DNA of 47,766 nucleotides, from assembly GCA_011049115.1 (NCBI GenBank), contig DSCM01000038.1:1-47766 (forward strand), given 5' to 3'. Below the pieces are notes generated by a model. The model was not told the origin of the DNA, ran no database searches, and worked only from the letters and a program-made list of their open reading frames with translations. The stretch is from Pseudomonadota bacterium. Lineage in GTDB: Bacteria; Desulfobacterota; Anaeroferrophillalia; Anaeroferrophillales; Tharpellaceae. The translations under genes were made by a program, and so were the position numbers. Shown here piece after piece: positions 8,383 to 18,175 of the stretch. Position 1 is the stretch's first letter. Each line of letters opens with the position of its first letter.

Positions 8383-11300
8383 ATGAGGGCAACGGCAACT
8401 GTAAAAAATCGGCCGCAGTCGGGCGGGATTTCTTTTTCCACCCACTTTTTCTGTCTGGCCCTGTTGTGGCTGGTCCTGAGCTCGCTGTTGTCGGCGCCGC
8501 TGCAGGCCGCCAACGAAGGCGATAATATTCCCATCTCGGTAATCAACGCCACGACGACCCTGCTGCCGGATGATCAGCAGAATCCCTATGTCATCGCCGT
8601 GCCGGACAAGAACAAATGGTTCGTGGTCTGGGAAGACTGGCGCAACTGGAGCGTGAGTGGGGCCGATATCTACGGTCGCTTCATCAACGATGACGGCACC
8701 TATTGCGGTGATGAAATCGCGATCTGCACGGCTCCCGGCAATCAGACCGTGCCGGTGGCCGCCTATCGCGACCTGCCGGACGCTAGTCCCCAGACGGCCG
8801 GCACCGATAAGCTCATGGTCGCCTGGCAGGATGTGCGCGGCACGACCGCCGGGGGCTATCTGTATTACCGGATGCTGGATGTCTCCCTGCTGGTGCCGGC
8901 GGATTGTTCCGGGGTGACGCTGGGGACGGAGGCGGCGGTCGGTTATAATTCGATCGACGGCGATGAACTGCGTTCGCGCAAACTGCCGGATCTGGCTTAC
9001 GACGGCGCCCGCGATCGGTTCTGGCTGGTCTGGGTCGAGGGCAGAAACCGTCTGCAGAGGATTGAGGAGCAGCCTTTCGGCGTGGCGGCCTATGAAACCA
9101 CTCCTCGGGTGGCGATTACCACGACCTGGAACTTCGGCGACAGCAACGCGGTCGCCTATGTCGCCATTGACGCGGCTGTCGAAACTGCGGTCTCGGGTCC
9201 GGAGCTGCTGCGCAATACCAGCCTGATTCCGGTCGATAGCGACAGTGACGGTGATTTCGATGATGACGATAATTTCAGGGATGGTGTTCGGACGGTGCGG
9301 CTGATCTCGCACAGCCGATCCGACAAGGAGGATGCCTATGTCTACGAGTATTTTAGTAATATCAATAATGTCAAGGTGGCCTGTGATCAGTCCTCGCCTG
9401 AAACCCTGATCGTCTGGGAGGGGGTGCGGGGCCGGGCGACCCTGACCATTACCTATGAAGATTATCCCAATCCCGATCCGGGGGAAGGCTATGCCGATGC
9501 AAACGACCTTTTTTCCGCGAAAATGGAGCTGGATCTGTGGGACGGTGACGACGGCCTGACTCATATCTACGCCCTTTTTGATAAATATATCGACCAGACC
9601 GTGGTGAATGCCCAGCTGGTCGACAGTTCCACCAAGGGTTGTTTTTATCCAGCCATCGGTTTTGACGGAATCCATCGCAAGTTTCTTGTCGTCTGGGAGG
9701 ACCGGGACGTTTGGGGCGGAGTCGGGGATGGGCTGCACAGCAAGATTTTCGGCCAGCTGCTTTATTCCGGCGGCGGCCTTTACGGCGCCAACCTGGCGAT
9801 CGGTTTTCAGGACAGCAACGGCGACGGAAACCAGGACGCCAACCTTCTGGCCGCCAACCAGACCCGGCCGCAGGTGGCGGTGGATTCCTCGAATCAGCGT
9901 TTCTTCGTGACCTGGCAGGATGGGCGAAATTCCCAAGTTTCTCTGGAAAACCTCGATATTTACGGGCAGTTCGTCGATTCCGAGGGCAGTTTGCGGGGTA
10001 ATAATTACGCCGTTTGCGTTGAACCCGCCAATCAGTACAACCCGGTCACCGCCTATAATCCCGGCAATCATCAGTTTCTGACCGTCTGGAAGGATGCCCG
10101 GAATCTCAACACCACGAATTCCGATATCTATGGGCAGCGCTTTACCTTGGGGCAGCCTCAGCTGATTCTGCTCAACGAGGATGACACCCCCCTGGTGCCG
10201 CCGCTGCTTGATTTCGGCGCGGTCCAGGCCGGTGAAGCCCCGACCTTGTCGATCAAGATGAAAAACATTGGGGACAGCACAATGCAGATCGGCTATGTAA
10301 CCCCGTTGGCGGCCCCTTTTTCCTATGTTTCCCTGCCGCCTGAACTAGTGGCAATGGATGGCTCCAGCATTAACCTGGTGCCCGGCGCCAGTTACAAACT
10401 TTATGTGCGCTTTGCCCCGACCACGGACGGCACCTTTATCGATGATTTTACGATCACCTCGGACAGTACCAGCCTGAGGGTTAATCTGCAGGGAGTCAGT
10501 GTGGCAACCGTGCCGCCGGTTGCCGGAATTCGCGTGACTCCGGGTTCCGGGGCTTTCGGCAGCGTGCTTGTCGATGAAAGCAAGTCGATGGTTTTTACCT
10601 TTTCCAATACCGGTAACGTCGATGTCGATATCAAGGGGTACGATCTTTCTCCGGGATTCAGTGTCGAAGGGCTTTCCGGGACGATCTTGGCCGGCAAGGA
10701 TCTGGTCGCCCTGGTGAAATTCGAGCCGGAGCAGCCGCGTTCCTACTCCGGTTCTCTGCGGGTTTTCTATAACTATGGCCTGGCCACCAGCGAGATCGGT
10801 CTGAGTGGTGTTGGGGTCGGTAATGTTATCGCCGGGGTGACGGCGCCCGGCAATACCGGCTTCGGTAATTGCGCGGTCGGGGCGACGCGAACGGTCGCAC
10901 TCAATTTTGTCAATACCGGCAATGTCGATATCTCGGTTCTGGGGATTGATCTGCCCGGCACCGTTTTCAGCGTCAGTGGCCTGCCGGGCAGTATCGCAGC
11001 CTATGATTCTCTGACCGTGGTGGCTTCCTTTACCCCGGCGGAGCCGCAAAACTATAGTTCTACCCTGCGGGTGATTTACGATCATGGCTTGCCGCCGGCC
11101 GAGATTGTCTTCAGTGGTACCGGGGTCTTTGATGTTAATAATGTGATTACGGTGGCGGATGAGCTTGATTTCGGGGCCTGCAACCTTGATGAAAGCCGCA
11201 GCGCCAATCTGCGCTTTTTTAATAACGGCAGCGTTGACATCGAGATCGCGGCGGTGGATCTGCCGACTGGGGCTTTCGCGGTCAGCGGTATTCCCGGAAC

Positions 11301-12918
11301 GATTCCGGCCCAGGGCGCGCTGGATGCCATGGTCATCTTCTCGCCGCAGCTGGTGCGTTCCTATACCCAGACTATGCGGGTGCTGTACGATCACGGAGTT
11401 GTCACGGATGAGATTGTTTTCAGTGGCAGTGGAGTCAAACTTTCACTCCCGGCCGTCACACTCGCACCTCAGGCTCTCGATTTCGGTCGTACGGCCCTGG
11501 GCGCAAGCCGGAGCCAGACTCTGGTTCTGACGAATACCGGGGATGTCGATGTCAATATCGTGGCCGTGGATTTGCCCGACAGTCGTTTTATCGTCGACGG
11601 TCTGACCCCCGGAGTCTTGGCCGCAGGGCAGACCCGGGTCGCGGTGGTAACCTTTACTCCCGACGCGGCTTATACCTTTACTTCCGGACTGAGGATTTTT
11701 TTTGATCGTGATCTGGCAGCGCAGGAGATTCCCCTGCAGGGTCAGGGGGTTGAGGTCGAGTTTTCGCCGGAGCAGCTTGGTTTCCACGACTGCGAGGTGG
11801 GTAGCCGCACCATTTTAAGTGTCACCGTCACCAACGCTTCAGATCATGATTTGCAGGTGAAGGGGCTGCTTACCGGCACGGCTGATTTCAGTGTCAGCGG
11901 CATCAGAGCCGGTGATGTCCTTCATGCCGGTGGCCACTCCCTGACCTGTCAGGTAACGTTCACACCCGATGCTTCCGGTTATTTCGAGGATGGTCTTTAT
12001 ATCAGCATCGGTCCGGTGCAGGATCTGGCTACGATTCCCTATGAAGAAATTGACTGGGGCACTCCCTACATGGTGTTGCTGCGAGCTACGGTCAATGCTG
12101 ATTTCACGGTTACCGAATACGACAGTTTTACCGGTGACCGGGATTATAAAATGGCGGTTAGCGCGTCAACTCGTCAGGGCGGCCAACTCTTTATTCTGCT
12201 GTCGCATGATCCGCTTTCCGCGGGAGGGATTTATGCCCTGACCGCCAACGGTACTCTGAAGCCTTTTCCCTATAATGCCTCTTTCGGTTGGCAGAGTCTT
12301 GCCTATATGAATAGTGCCTCGTCCGGCTTGAAGCTTGATCTGAGCCGGGTCGATCTGCGGCCCCTGGGTTGCAGCGCCTGCGTGGGCGGTGTCGGCGATG
12401 AAGGGCAGAATGATATTTCTTTCGGTGGTATTGTGCTTACCCCACCGAACCGCGAGACATTCAGCAACGGTTCCGATTTCAAATACCTGGCCGGAACGCT
12501 TTATCTGGCGACCTACATCAAGGATGCCGGAATGAGTGGGCCTTTTGATTTCAATAAAGGTTTGCTGGAGATGCAGAGTCTGAACCTTCATTCCCTGGCC
12601 GGTACCTGGCGGGTGACTTCGCGTTATTACGAGGAAGATAAAACCCACCCCACGCTTCTGATTGTGAGTGAAGACGGTCAGGGCGGACTCGGTCTGAACT
12701 GGCCGGAATTTACAGGTTATGCGCCGGAGATCCTCTATAATCCTGACGCCTCCGGCTATATTATCAGATTTACGATTCCAGCCGGCGGATTGAGATACCA
12801 GTATACGTATAAAATCGGTCAGTTGACGGCGGACAGCTTCAGCGGCGCGTATAGCTGTCATGTCAATGGTGAGTTGCAGTTTGAGGACCAGCTGGTCAGT
12901 GGTGTCAGGGTTAAATAG
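8383..12918 (+). CDS. Large secreted protein with VWxDxRN repeats and choice-of-anchor-D domains
   Basis: This 1511-residue protein starts at ATG 8383 (GGGGAG six bases upstream) with a long signal peptide ending near LQAANEG. Residues of about 60-590 contain seven spaced motifs of the type FVVWEDWRN, AWQDVRG, LVWVEGRN, IVWEGVRG, VVWEDRD, VTWQDGRN and TVWKDARN, suggesting a beta-propeller-like fold. Six domains of about 100 residues follow, starting near 609, 723, 825, 928, 1032 and 1132, each with an LDFG or similar opening and an NTGNVD-type centre. This is the ASH/choice-of-anchor-D immunoglobulin-like pattern. The last 270 residues form a separate unrecognised region. No membrane anchor or sorting signal was seen at the C-terminus, so it is probably released or surface-associated. 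Function is unknown. Confidence 0.85.
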   Translation: MRATATVKNRPQSGGISFSTHFFCLALLWLVLSSLLSAPLQAANEGDNIPISVINATTTLLPDDQQNPYVIAVPDKNKWFVVWEDWRNWSVSGADIYGRFINDDGTYCGDEIAICTAPGNQTVPVAAYRDLPDASPQTAGTDKLMVAWQDVRGTTAGGYLYYRMLDVSLLVPADCSGVTLGTEAAVGYNSIDGDELRSRKLPDLAYDGARDRFWLVWVEGRNRLQRIEEQPFGVAAYETTPRVAITTTWNFGDSNAVAYVAIDAAVETAVSGPELLRNTSLIPVDSDSDGDFDDDDNFRDGVRTVRLISHSRSDKEDAYVYEYFSNINNVKVACDQSSPETLIVWEGVRGRATLTITYEDYPNPDPGEGYADANDLFSAKMELDLWDGDDGLTHIYALFDKYIDQTVVNAQLVDSSTKGCFYPAIGFDGIHRKFLVVWEDRDVWGGVGDGLHSKIFGQLLYSGGGLYGANLAIGFQDSNGDGNQDANLLAANQTRPQVAVDSSNQRFFVTWQDGRNSQVSLENLDIYGQFVDSEGSLRGNNYAVCVEPANQYNPVTAYNPGNHQFLTVWKDARNLNTTNSDIYGQRFTLGQPQLILLNEDDTPLVPPLLDFGAVQAGEAPTLSIKMKNIGDSTMQIGYVTPLAAPFSYVSLPPELVAMDGSSINLVPGASYKLYVRFAPTTDGTFIDDFTITSDSTSLRVNLQGVSVATVPPVAGIRVTPGSGAFGSVLVDESKSMVFTFSNTGNVDVDIKGYDLSPGFSVEGLSGTILAGKDLVALVKFEPEQPRSYSGSLRVFYNYGLATSEIGLSGVGVGNVIAGVTAPGNTGFGNCAVGATRTVALNFVNTGNVDISVLGIDLPGTVFSVSGLPGSIAAYDSLTVVASFTPAEPQNYSSTLRVIYDHGLPPAEIVFSGTGVFDVNNVITVADELDFGACNLDESRSANLRFFNNGSVDIEIAAVDLPTGAFAVSGIPGTIPAQGALDAMVIFSPQLVRSYTQTMRVLYDHGVVTDEIVFSGSGVKLSLPAVTLAPQALDFGRTALGASRSQTLVLTNTGDVDVNIVAVDLPDSRFIVDGLTPGVLAAGQTRVAVVTFTPDAAYTFTSGLRIFFDRDLAAQEIPLQGQGVEVEFSPEQLGFHDCEVGSRTILSVTVTNASDHDLQVKGLLTGTADFSVSGIRAGDVLHAGGHSLTCQVTFTPDASGYFEDGLYISIGPVQDLATIPYEEIDWGTPYMVLLRATVNADFTVTEYDSFTGDRDYKMAVSASTRQGGQLFILLSHDPLSAGGIYALTANGTLKPFPYNASFGWQSLAYMNSASSGLKLDLSRVDLRPLGCSACVGGVGDEGQNDISFGGIVLTPPNRETFSNGSDFKYLAGTLYLATYIKDAGMSGPFDFNKGLLEMQSLNLHSLAGTWRVTSRYYEEDKTHPTLLIVSEDGQGGLGLNWPEFTGYAPEILYNPDASGYIIRFTIPAGGLRYQYTYKIGQLTADSFSGAYSCHVNGELQFEDQLVSGVRVK

Positions 12919-13321
12919 GCGGACGGTCATCCTCGGGGCTGAAGCCGGTTGATATCGGGCCTTGGAGTCCACAGGTAGCAAAGCCGCCCCGGGGAAAACT
13001 TGCCGTTAAGAGGAAGCCCGGACGTTGCGGTAATAAAGCAGCTGGTTGCAGAGCCAGGGTTTGTTTGAGTGAATGATCAAAGTAATTCTGTCTGTTTTAA
13101 CCTCTTAATAATGAAAAAGGGCCGCCGACATCTTTGAGTCGGTGGCCCTTTCTTTATAAAAACGGGGGTTGTTTTTTATTCTGTCGGCCGGTGTTTGAGC
13201 GCACGAACGCGTGTTCAGCCATGGGGGGGCTGAGCCGCTGGTAAAATAGAAATTTTAGCGTCAGTGAAGGGGAGGAAAATCAGCTTCAGCAGCACCCGGA
13301 GCTCAATAATTATATGGTTTT
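12919..13321. other. 403-base gap between convergent genes
   Basis: This lies between the ends of the large secreted protein gene and pilQ. The first 160 bases are GC-rich with small inverted repeats and no recognised RNA family. A bidirectional terminator lies at 13116-13151. The part next to pilQ has a short TAAAAT/ATTTTA hairpin near 13242 and nothing else recognised. Confidence 0.5.
13116..13151. terminator. Bidirectional terminator between convergent genes
   Basis: AAAGGGCCGCCGAC (13116-13129) pairs with GTCGGTGGCCCTTT (13138-13151), with one G-T pair and an eight-base loop. Short A and T runs flank it. It can serve the secreted-protein gene on + and pilQ on -. Confidence 0.85.
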
Positions 13322-15094
13322 TTATTTGATGATCTTCGGTGTAATGAAGATCATCAGTTCAGTTTGCTCGGTGTCGCTGTAGTCATGTTTGAACAGCCAG
13401 CCAAACAGAGGAATATGGCCGAGCACCGGAACACTGTCATTATCTTTGCTCTTGCTGCTTTCGATAATCCCGCCGACCACCGCGGTTTCGCCGTCGCTAA
13501 GCAGCAGTGACGTGGTAATGGTCTGGGTATTGATGGCGGGTCCGTCGGGGGTGTTTTCACCCTTGGAGTCCTTGCTGACGACGACTTCCATGGAGACCAT
13601 GGCGTTGTTGGTGATCGTCGGGGTTACTTCAAGGCTTAATTCCGCCTTTTTGAACTCAGTCGTGGTTCCTTCCTGAGAGGTGGTCTGATAGGGAATCTCC
13701 TGCCCTTGTCCGATGCGGGCCGAATGTTGGTTTAGAGCCAGAACCTTGGGGCTGGAAAGAATATGGGCGTCGCCCCGGCCCTGCATGGCCGAAAGCTTGA
13801 CGTTAAGATTATATTTGTCGATTTTGCCGAAGATTAGACCGATACCGCTGTTCAGGCTGGTGGCCGGCAGATTGACTGCGTAAGAGCTGGCTAAATCTGG
13901 ACTGGCGCCGTCTCCGACCGCCGGCAGACCGGTATTGCCCAGGGTATTATTGCCAGAAAGGCCGTAATAACGATCATTGCTGCGGTTGTTCCAGGCCCCA
14001 CCCCATTGCACGCCCAGTTCACGGGCTGATCTGCGCTCGACTTTTACGATCTTGGCTTCAATCATGACTTGCCGTACCGGTTCATCAAGCTCGCGCAACA
14101 GGTTTTCGGCTCGAATAATTCGATCCTGAATGTCGTTGATAATCAGCGAGTTGGTGCGCGGATCGGTTTCCACCTTGCCGCGGTCGCTGGTGATCGTGTT
14201 TCTGATCTTATCGGCGACCTCATCAATGCTGGCGAAGTTGACTTTCAGAATTTTCATCGTTGTTGGCTGAATATCTTCTTCGGTTTTACGGCTTTCTGCC
14301 AGAGTCCGTTTCCGCTCTTCCCTGGCCAGATGTTCCTTGTTGAAGACCTCAAGCGGGGCAATGCGGATCACATTGTGATCCTGTTCCATGCCCAGTTGCC
14401 GGGTTTTCAGGACAATATTCATGACCTGTTTCCAGGGGACGTCTTTCAGACGCAGGGTTACGGTCCCGTTGACATCATCTCCCATGACTACATTGAGGTG
14501 GTTGATTTCGGCGAGAAAACGAAAAACATTCTGAATGTCGGTTCCTTTGAAATCTACCGTGATCGGCAGGTTGGGATTGGACAGCATGTGTTCAACCCCG
14601 GAAGCTTTGCTTCCGGGGTTGTTGCGTGCGGATTTTTCGGAAGCAGCAGGGAGGGTTTCCTCAGTTTCGACCGGTTTCAGCAGCAGTCGAAGTTCTCTGC
14701 CCCGGGACTGTATGCTGAATGGCGACAGGGTGGAAAAGCTGGAATCAAGGACGATTCTGGCTTTTTCCGGGTGGTTGACAAAACGCAGGCGCTTGTATCC
14801 GCTATGTTGTAGCCATGCGTCGACGTCGGTGTCGGGCGCTTTGTAAAAGGCGTTCGGAAAATCAATAACCAGGCGGGCCGGATTGTCCAGGGTGAATATT
14901 TCGTAGACAATTTCATTCCGGTGGCTGGTTTGAAAGCGTAATTCAACTTCCTCCTGTGCCCCGGACTGCAGGGAAATAACTTCTTTTTCCTCCGCCCCAA
15001 GTTCAGGAATCAAGGCGAAAGCGCAGATTACGGCAATGGTCAGAAAAAGAATTGATAAAAGCTTTCTTTTGCCTAAATTAAAGGCGTAATCCAT
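13322..15094 (-). CDS. pilQ: Type IV pilus secretin PilQ
   Basis: This 590-residue outer-membrane secretin forms the channel through which the pilus leaves the cell. After a signal segment (about 10-33) it shows one AMIN-type peptidoglycan-binding domain (about 45-135), an STN domain (about 173-245, with VTLRLKDVPW), a NolW-type ring domain (about 278-345, with TDPRTNSLII) and the secretin core to the end, closing with VPVLGHIPLFGWLF and MIFITPK signatures. It is shorter than many PilQ proteins because only one AMIN domain is present. GGAG precedes ATG by seven bases. It is the last gene of pilMNOPQ. Confidence 0.95.
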   Translation of the reverse strand: MDYAFNLGKRKLLSILFLTIAVICAFALIPELGAEEKEVISLQSGAQEEVELRFQTSHRNEIVYEIFTLDNPARLVIDFPNAFYKAPDTDVDAWLQHSGYKRLRFVNHPEKARIVLDSSFSTLSPFSIQSRGRELRLLLKPVETEETLPAASEKSARNNPGSKASGVEHMLSNPNLPITVDFKGTDIQNVFRFLAEINHLNVVMGDDVNGTVTLRLKDVPWKQVMNIVLKTRQLGMEQDHNVIRIAPLEVFNKEHLAREERKRTLAESRKTEEDIQPTTMKILKVNFASIDEVADKIRNTITSDRGKVETDPRTNSLIINDIQDRIIRAENLLRELDEPVRQVMIEAKIVKVERRSARELGVQWGGAWNNRSNDRYYGLSGNNTLGNTGLPAVGDGASPDLASSYAVNLPATSLNSGIGLIFGKIDKYNLNVKLSAMQGRGDAHILSSPKVLALNQHSARIGQGQEIPYQTTSQEGTTTEFKKAELSLEVTPTITNNAMVSMEVVVSKDSKGENTPDGPAINTQTITTSLLLSDGETAVVGGIIESSKSKDNDSVPVLGHIPLFGWLFKHDYSDTEQTELMIFITPKIIK

Positions 15095-15133
15095 ATGGAA
15101 ACTCCGTTGGTGTTGGGCTTTAGCTGGCTTGCT

Positions 15134-15700
15134 TCAGTCCTGGGTGACCAGGTAATTTTTAGTATCTTTGTTGCGCTCGTGCAGTTTCATTGAGATCGTG
15201 CGGAGCTTTTCCTGGTCAAAAATGTCCAGATATGGCTCTTCAATGATGATTTCATTGGCTTGAATCCGCTGCACGCGGCCGCTCAGATTGCCGATTTTAT
15301 CGCCTTCTCTGACCGTGTAACCGACATGTTCCGGATCTTCCACCAGGGCATAGTTCCCCGGATCGGCCATGATGATGCCCACCAGGTTGAACTGATTGAG
15401 GGCATATTTTTCTAGGGGAGTCAGGGGCAGCCTGGTATCTGTGGGAATCGATCGTTCACTTTGGGAAAAATCGATGAAAGGGCGAAACGGATCGGGACGG
15501 CCAAGAGAATCGTATTGATAGGCCGAGGTATGATCCTCAAGCAAGGCAAGCTTTTCGGGGCTTAAGAGGTTGTCGCCCGCCGTTGGCTTGGCAGGGGGTG
15601 CTGCGAACGCACTGAAGACCAGTAGCACCAGCGCCAGTCCGTTCACTATGAGCATGGGCCGCCACCGGCAAGGGCGCGGCAGGCGAAAAAAAATCATCAT
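15134..15700 (-). CDS. pilP: Type IV pilus alignment protein PilP
   Basis: This 188-residue protein links the inner-membrane PilMNO complex to the PilQ secretin. The diagnostic RPDPFRPF segment lies at about 68-75, followed by a beta-rich domain with MADPGNYALVED and REGDKIGN. PilP is normally a lipoprotein, but the N-terminal hydrophobic segment here (about 15-33) ends in SAFAAPP and has no lipobox cysteine. The protein may be cleaved by signal peptidase I or stay anchored. It sits between pilO (four bases apart) and pilQ. Confidence 0.9.
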   Translation of the reverse strand: MMIFFRLPRPCRWRPMLIVNGLALVLLVFSAFAAPPAKPTAGDNLLSPEKLALLEDHTSAYQYDSLGRPDPFRPFIDFSQSERSIPTDTRLPLTPLEKYALNQFNLVGIIMADPGNYALVEDPEHVGYTVREGDKIGNLSGRVQRIQANEIIIEEPYLDIFDQEKLRTISMKLHERNKDTKNYLVTQD

Positions 15701-15704
15701 CAGC

Positions 15705-16319
15705 TTATTTCTTTTTTTTAGTCGGTTTACTGTCCGGAGTCGCCGGTTGTTCGATAAAAGTGTAGGTTACGGCCTGAAAACGAGTTTTTAAAATATTACC
15801 GCCATCGGAGTCTGCTTGATAGTTGCCGAGGCTGAAATTATTAATATTGACGATGCGTGGCATGGCGCAGATCTGACTGAAAAAATTTCCGACCGCATGA
15901 TAGCTTCCGGATACCTCAATATCGATTGGAACCTCGGCATAGAAATCCTTGGCCCTGATAGCCAAGGGCTGGAAAAGATTGAAACTGAGTTTCGCGTCTT
16001 TGCCAAGTTTGGTGATTTTCAGCAGCAGGGCCGGTATTTCCTTGTTGTCAGGCAGTTTATTGAGAGCCTTTTTAAAGGCCATGGTCAGGTTTGCGAATTC
16101 ATTTTCAAAATCCGGTAATTGAGCTGCGATCTGCTGGGTCTGATGTAGTTTGACGCGGGCTTCCTTTAGTTGGCGTTCCAGTTTCTCGGCCTCTTTCCGC
16201 TTGGGCAGATAGGCGAAATAGACAAAAAGCGCGGCGAGCACTAATAGTATTCCCAAAAGCATGAAACATCTCTTGAGGGGTGAATAGCTATGCAGGAATG
16301 CAAAATTCAGGTCAGCCAT
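15705..16319 (-). CDS. pilO: Type IV pilus inner-membrane protein PilO
   Basis: This 204-residue bitopic protein has one membrane span at about 17-36, then a Lys/Glu-rich coiled coil (about 40-95) and a ferredoxin-like domain. It pairs with PilN to form the periplasmic part of the alignment complex. The segment with FYAEVPIDIEVSGSY and FFSQICAMPRIVNI is typical of PilO. It overlaps pilN by eight bases, so the two are translationally coupled. The end is lysine-rich. Confidence 0.92.
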   Translation of the reverse strand: MADLNFAFLHSYSPLKRCFMLLGILLVLAALFVYFAYLPKRKEAEKLERQLKEARVKLHQTQQIAAQLPDFENEFANLTMAFKKALNKLPDNKEIPALLLKITKLGKDAKLSFNLFQPLAIRAKDFYAEVPIDIEVSGSYHAVGNFFSQICAMPRIVNINNFSLGNYQADSDGGNILKTRFQAVTYTFIEQPATPDSKPTKKKK

Positions 16320-16932
16320 GATCCACTCCCTCGATTTTTAAACCGTCAGTCTGAGGCTCCGGTTTATTTTGCTGCAAAGCTTCAGGCAGGGAAGTTCTGT
16401 CAATCTGGCAATTGATCGTAAACTCCTTTAGTTCAAACCCCTCAAACTTTCTGGCTCGCACCAGATCTAGATCGGCCTTTTTTAAAAGGGGGGACAACTT
16501 CAGGTTCTCGAGAAAACTGACGATGGTTTCATGGTCAATTGCAACCCCGCTTAGGCTCAAGACCCCAGCGTTTTCCTTGAGGGAGATGAACCAGAGTTTT
16601 TCCGGCCGCTGACGATTGAGATCGGCAAGGATAACCACCGGAGCGGGTCGGTTGCGATCAAGCTCGATAATAACGGAAATTTTTTTGCCGAGGTCCTCTT
16701 TTTGTTTTTTGTAGAATTCAATCTTTTTGACGATCGGTTCAAGCGCCTTGATCTGCTGATTGGTTTTGGTCAGAGTCGCCCTGGTTCTGGTGACCCGGCT
16801 GTGTATTTGAAAATACAAGATCCCCATCACCGCCAGGGCTAAAATCAGACTCAGCGCCATGATCGAGAGCTGCTTGCGGACAAATTCTCTGCGGCGCTCG
16901 GCCCGGAAAGGAAGAAGGTTGATTTTGATCAT
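16312..16932 (-). CDS. pilN: Type IV pilus inner-membrane protein PilN
   Basis: This 206-residue protein begins with MIKINLLPFR, the conserved cytoplasmic tail of PilN that binds PilM. One membrane span follows (about 24-43), then a coiled coil and a small periplasmic domain that pairs with PilO. It overlaps pilM by four bases and pilO by eight, as in most pilMNOPQ operons. Confidence 0.94.
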   Translation of the reverse strand: MIKINLLPFRAERRREFVRKQLSIMALSLILALAVMGILYFQIHSRVTRTRATLTKTNQQIKALEPIVKKIEFYKKQKEDLGKKISVIIELDRNRPAPVVILADLNRQRPEKLWFISLKENAGVLSLSGVAIDHETIVSFLENLKLSPLLKKADLDLVRARKFEGFELKEFTINCQIDRTSLPEALQQNKPEPQTDGLKIEGVDHG

Positions 16933-17996
16933 CTTTGTACGGCCTCATCCTTGCGCAGGGCAAGTCCGGTAGCCACTGCCGCCAGCGGTGCGATCTCTTT
17001 GATGTATTCAAGGTCGAAAAGTTTTTCCGGAATAATTATATTGCGAAAAGGATCGATTATTTCTGTTTTGATGCCCAGGCTTTTTTCCAGGGATTCGAGC
17101 AGGTTAAAGGTCCGGACCCCGCCTCCGCTAAGCATGATTTTGTCGATGCGTTTTCCGGCGGTCGAGTTATGAAAAAAGTCGAGCACTTTGGTGATTTCGT
17201 TAATTAGGGGAAAGAATGATTCGGTGATGGCCGGTATGACAACTCGATTGTCGCCGATTGAGTGATCTGGGCAACCTAGTTTAAGCAGCTCAGCCTTTTC
17301 GTAGCTCAAAGAAAATTTCTTTTGCAGTTGTTCTGTGATCATGCGGCTGCCAGCGGTAAGATTGCGGGAAAAACGGGTGACGCCGTTATCGACGATGTTC
17401 AGGCAGGTCAGGTTGGCGCCGATGTCCACCAGAGCGACAAACTTGTCGGGACTGTGCTCGTAATTATGTTCATAGATATTTTCGAGCGCGAAGGTATCGA
17501 CGTCGACCACAACCGGAACTAACCCGGCCTCTTCGACCAGCAGCAAGAAGTCGTTGATCGTCTCTTTTTTGACGGCGACCAGGATAATATCCATGTTTTC
17601 GGGACTGTCCTGGGAGGGGCCGAGAATCTGGAAATCAAGATTGACGTCGCTGATATCGTAGGGAATGTGCTGGGTGGCTTCCTGATAAATGGTTTCTTCG
17701 ATGGTGTTTTCATCGACCTTCGGGAGGGAAATCTTTTTTATTATGACCGCGTGGCCTGAGATCGAGGTGCAGACTCTTTTCTTCTTGATTCTGAGGTTGG
17801 CGGACAAATTTTTAATGGCGCTGACGACGGCGCTGGTATCCATGATCGTGCCGTCAACGATGGCATCCTCCGGCAAAGCCGCCATGCCGAAATTCTTCAG
17901 GGTGTAGACTGCGCCGGAGTCTTTCAGCTCAACTATTTTGATGTAGCCGGAACCGATATTCAGACCCAGCAGGGTTTTGTTTTTGCTGAATAACAT
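16929..17996 (-). CDS. pilM: Type IV pilus assembly ATPase PilM
   Basis: This 355-residue actin-like protein works at the cytoplasmic face of the inner membrane and binds the PilN tail. The phosphate-binding loop GLNIGSGYIKIVELK is at the N-terminus, and a second nucleotide-binding segment, ALVDIGANLTCLNIV, is near 190. The adenosine-binding LSGGGVRT segment is near 290. It is the first gene of the pilMNOPQ operon, with 179 bases of noncoding DNA upstream that hold a sigma-54-like sequence. Confidence 0.94.
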   Translation of the reverse strand: MLFSKNKTLLGLNIGSGYIKIVELKDSGAVYTLKNFGMAALPEDAIVDGTIMDTSAVVSAIKNLSANLRIKKKRVCTSISGHAVIIKKISLPKVDENTIEETIYQEATQHIPYDISDVNLDFQILGPSQDSPENMDIILVAVKKETINDFLLLVEEAGLVPVVVDVDTFALENIYEHNYEHSPDKFVALVDIGANLTCLNIVDNGVTRFSRNLTAGSRMITEQLQKKFSLSYEKAELLKLGCPDHSIGDNRVVIPAITESFFPLINEITKVLDFFHNSTAGKRIDKIMLSGGGVRTFNLLESLEKSLGIKTEIIDPFRNIIIPEKLFDLEYIKEIAPLAAVATGLALRKDEAVQR

Positions 17997-18107
17997 TTTC
18001 GCTATGATTCCCAGGGCGTTGGTTACAGTTAGGTAACTTGGCGGTGCGTCCCGGTGGGGCCGTTCATTTCAGAGCTTAAGCCGAGCCACGAATCGAATTT
18101 TCCGAAA

Positions 18108-18122
18108 GCATTATCCGTGCCT
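18108..18122 (-). promoter_or_regulatory. Possible sigma-54 promoter of pilMNOPQ
   Basis: On the minus strand AGGCAC, five bases, then ATGC gives the invariant GG and GC pairs with the correct ten-base separation. Eight of ten core positions match TGGCAC-N5-TTGC. Transcription would begin about 100 bases before pilM. No activator binding site was identified. Confidence 0.35.
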
Positions 18123-18175
18123 GAATTAAGCGGTCGTCTCTTGTCTAAGCCGGGGGATGGTTTTCTTGCCGTCCG

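Noticed and set aside
8350-10071. Open frame of 573 codons on the minus strand
   Set aside because: It is antisense to the large secreted protein, whose signal peptide and repeats are clear; the minus frame shows no family pattern.
12919-13080. Riboswitch-like GC-rich segment (GCAAAGCC near 12980)
   Set aside because: It lies downstream of two convergent genes, the order of conserved pieces does not match any class I know, and no expression platform is present.
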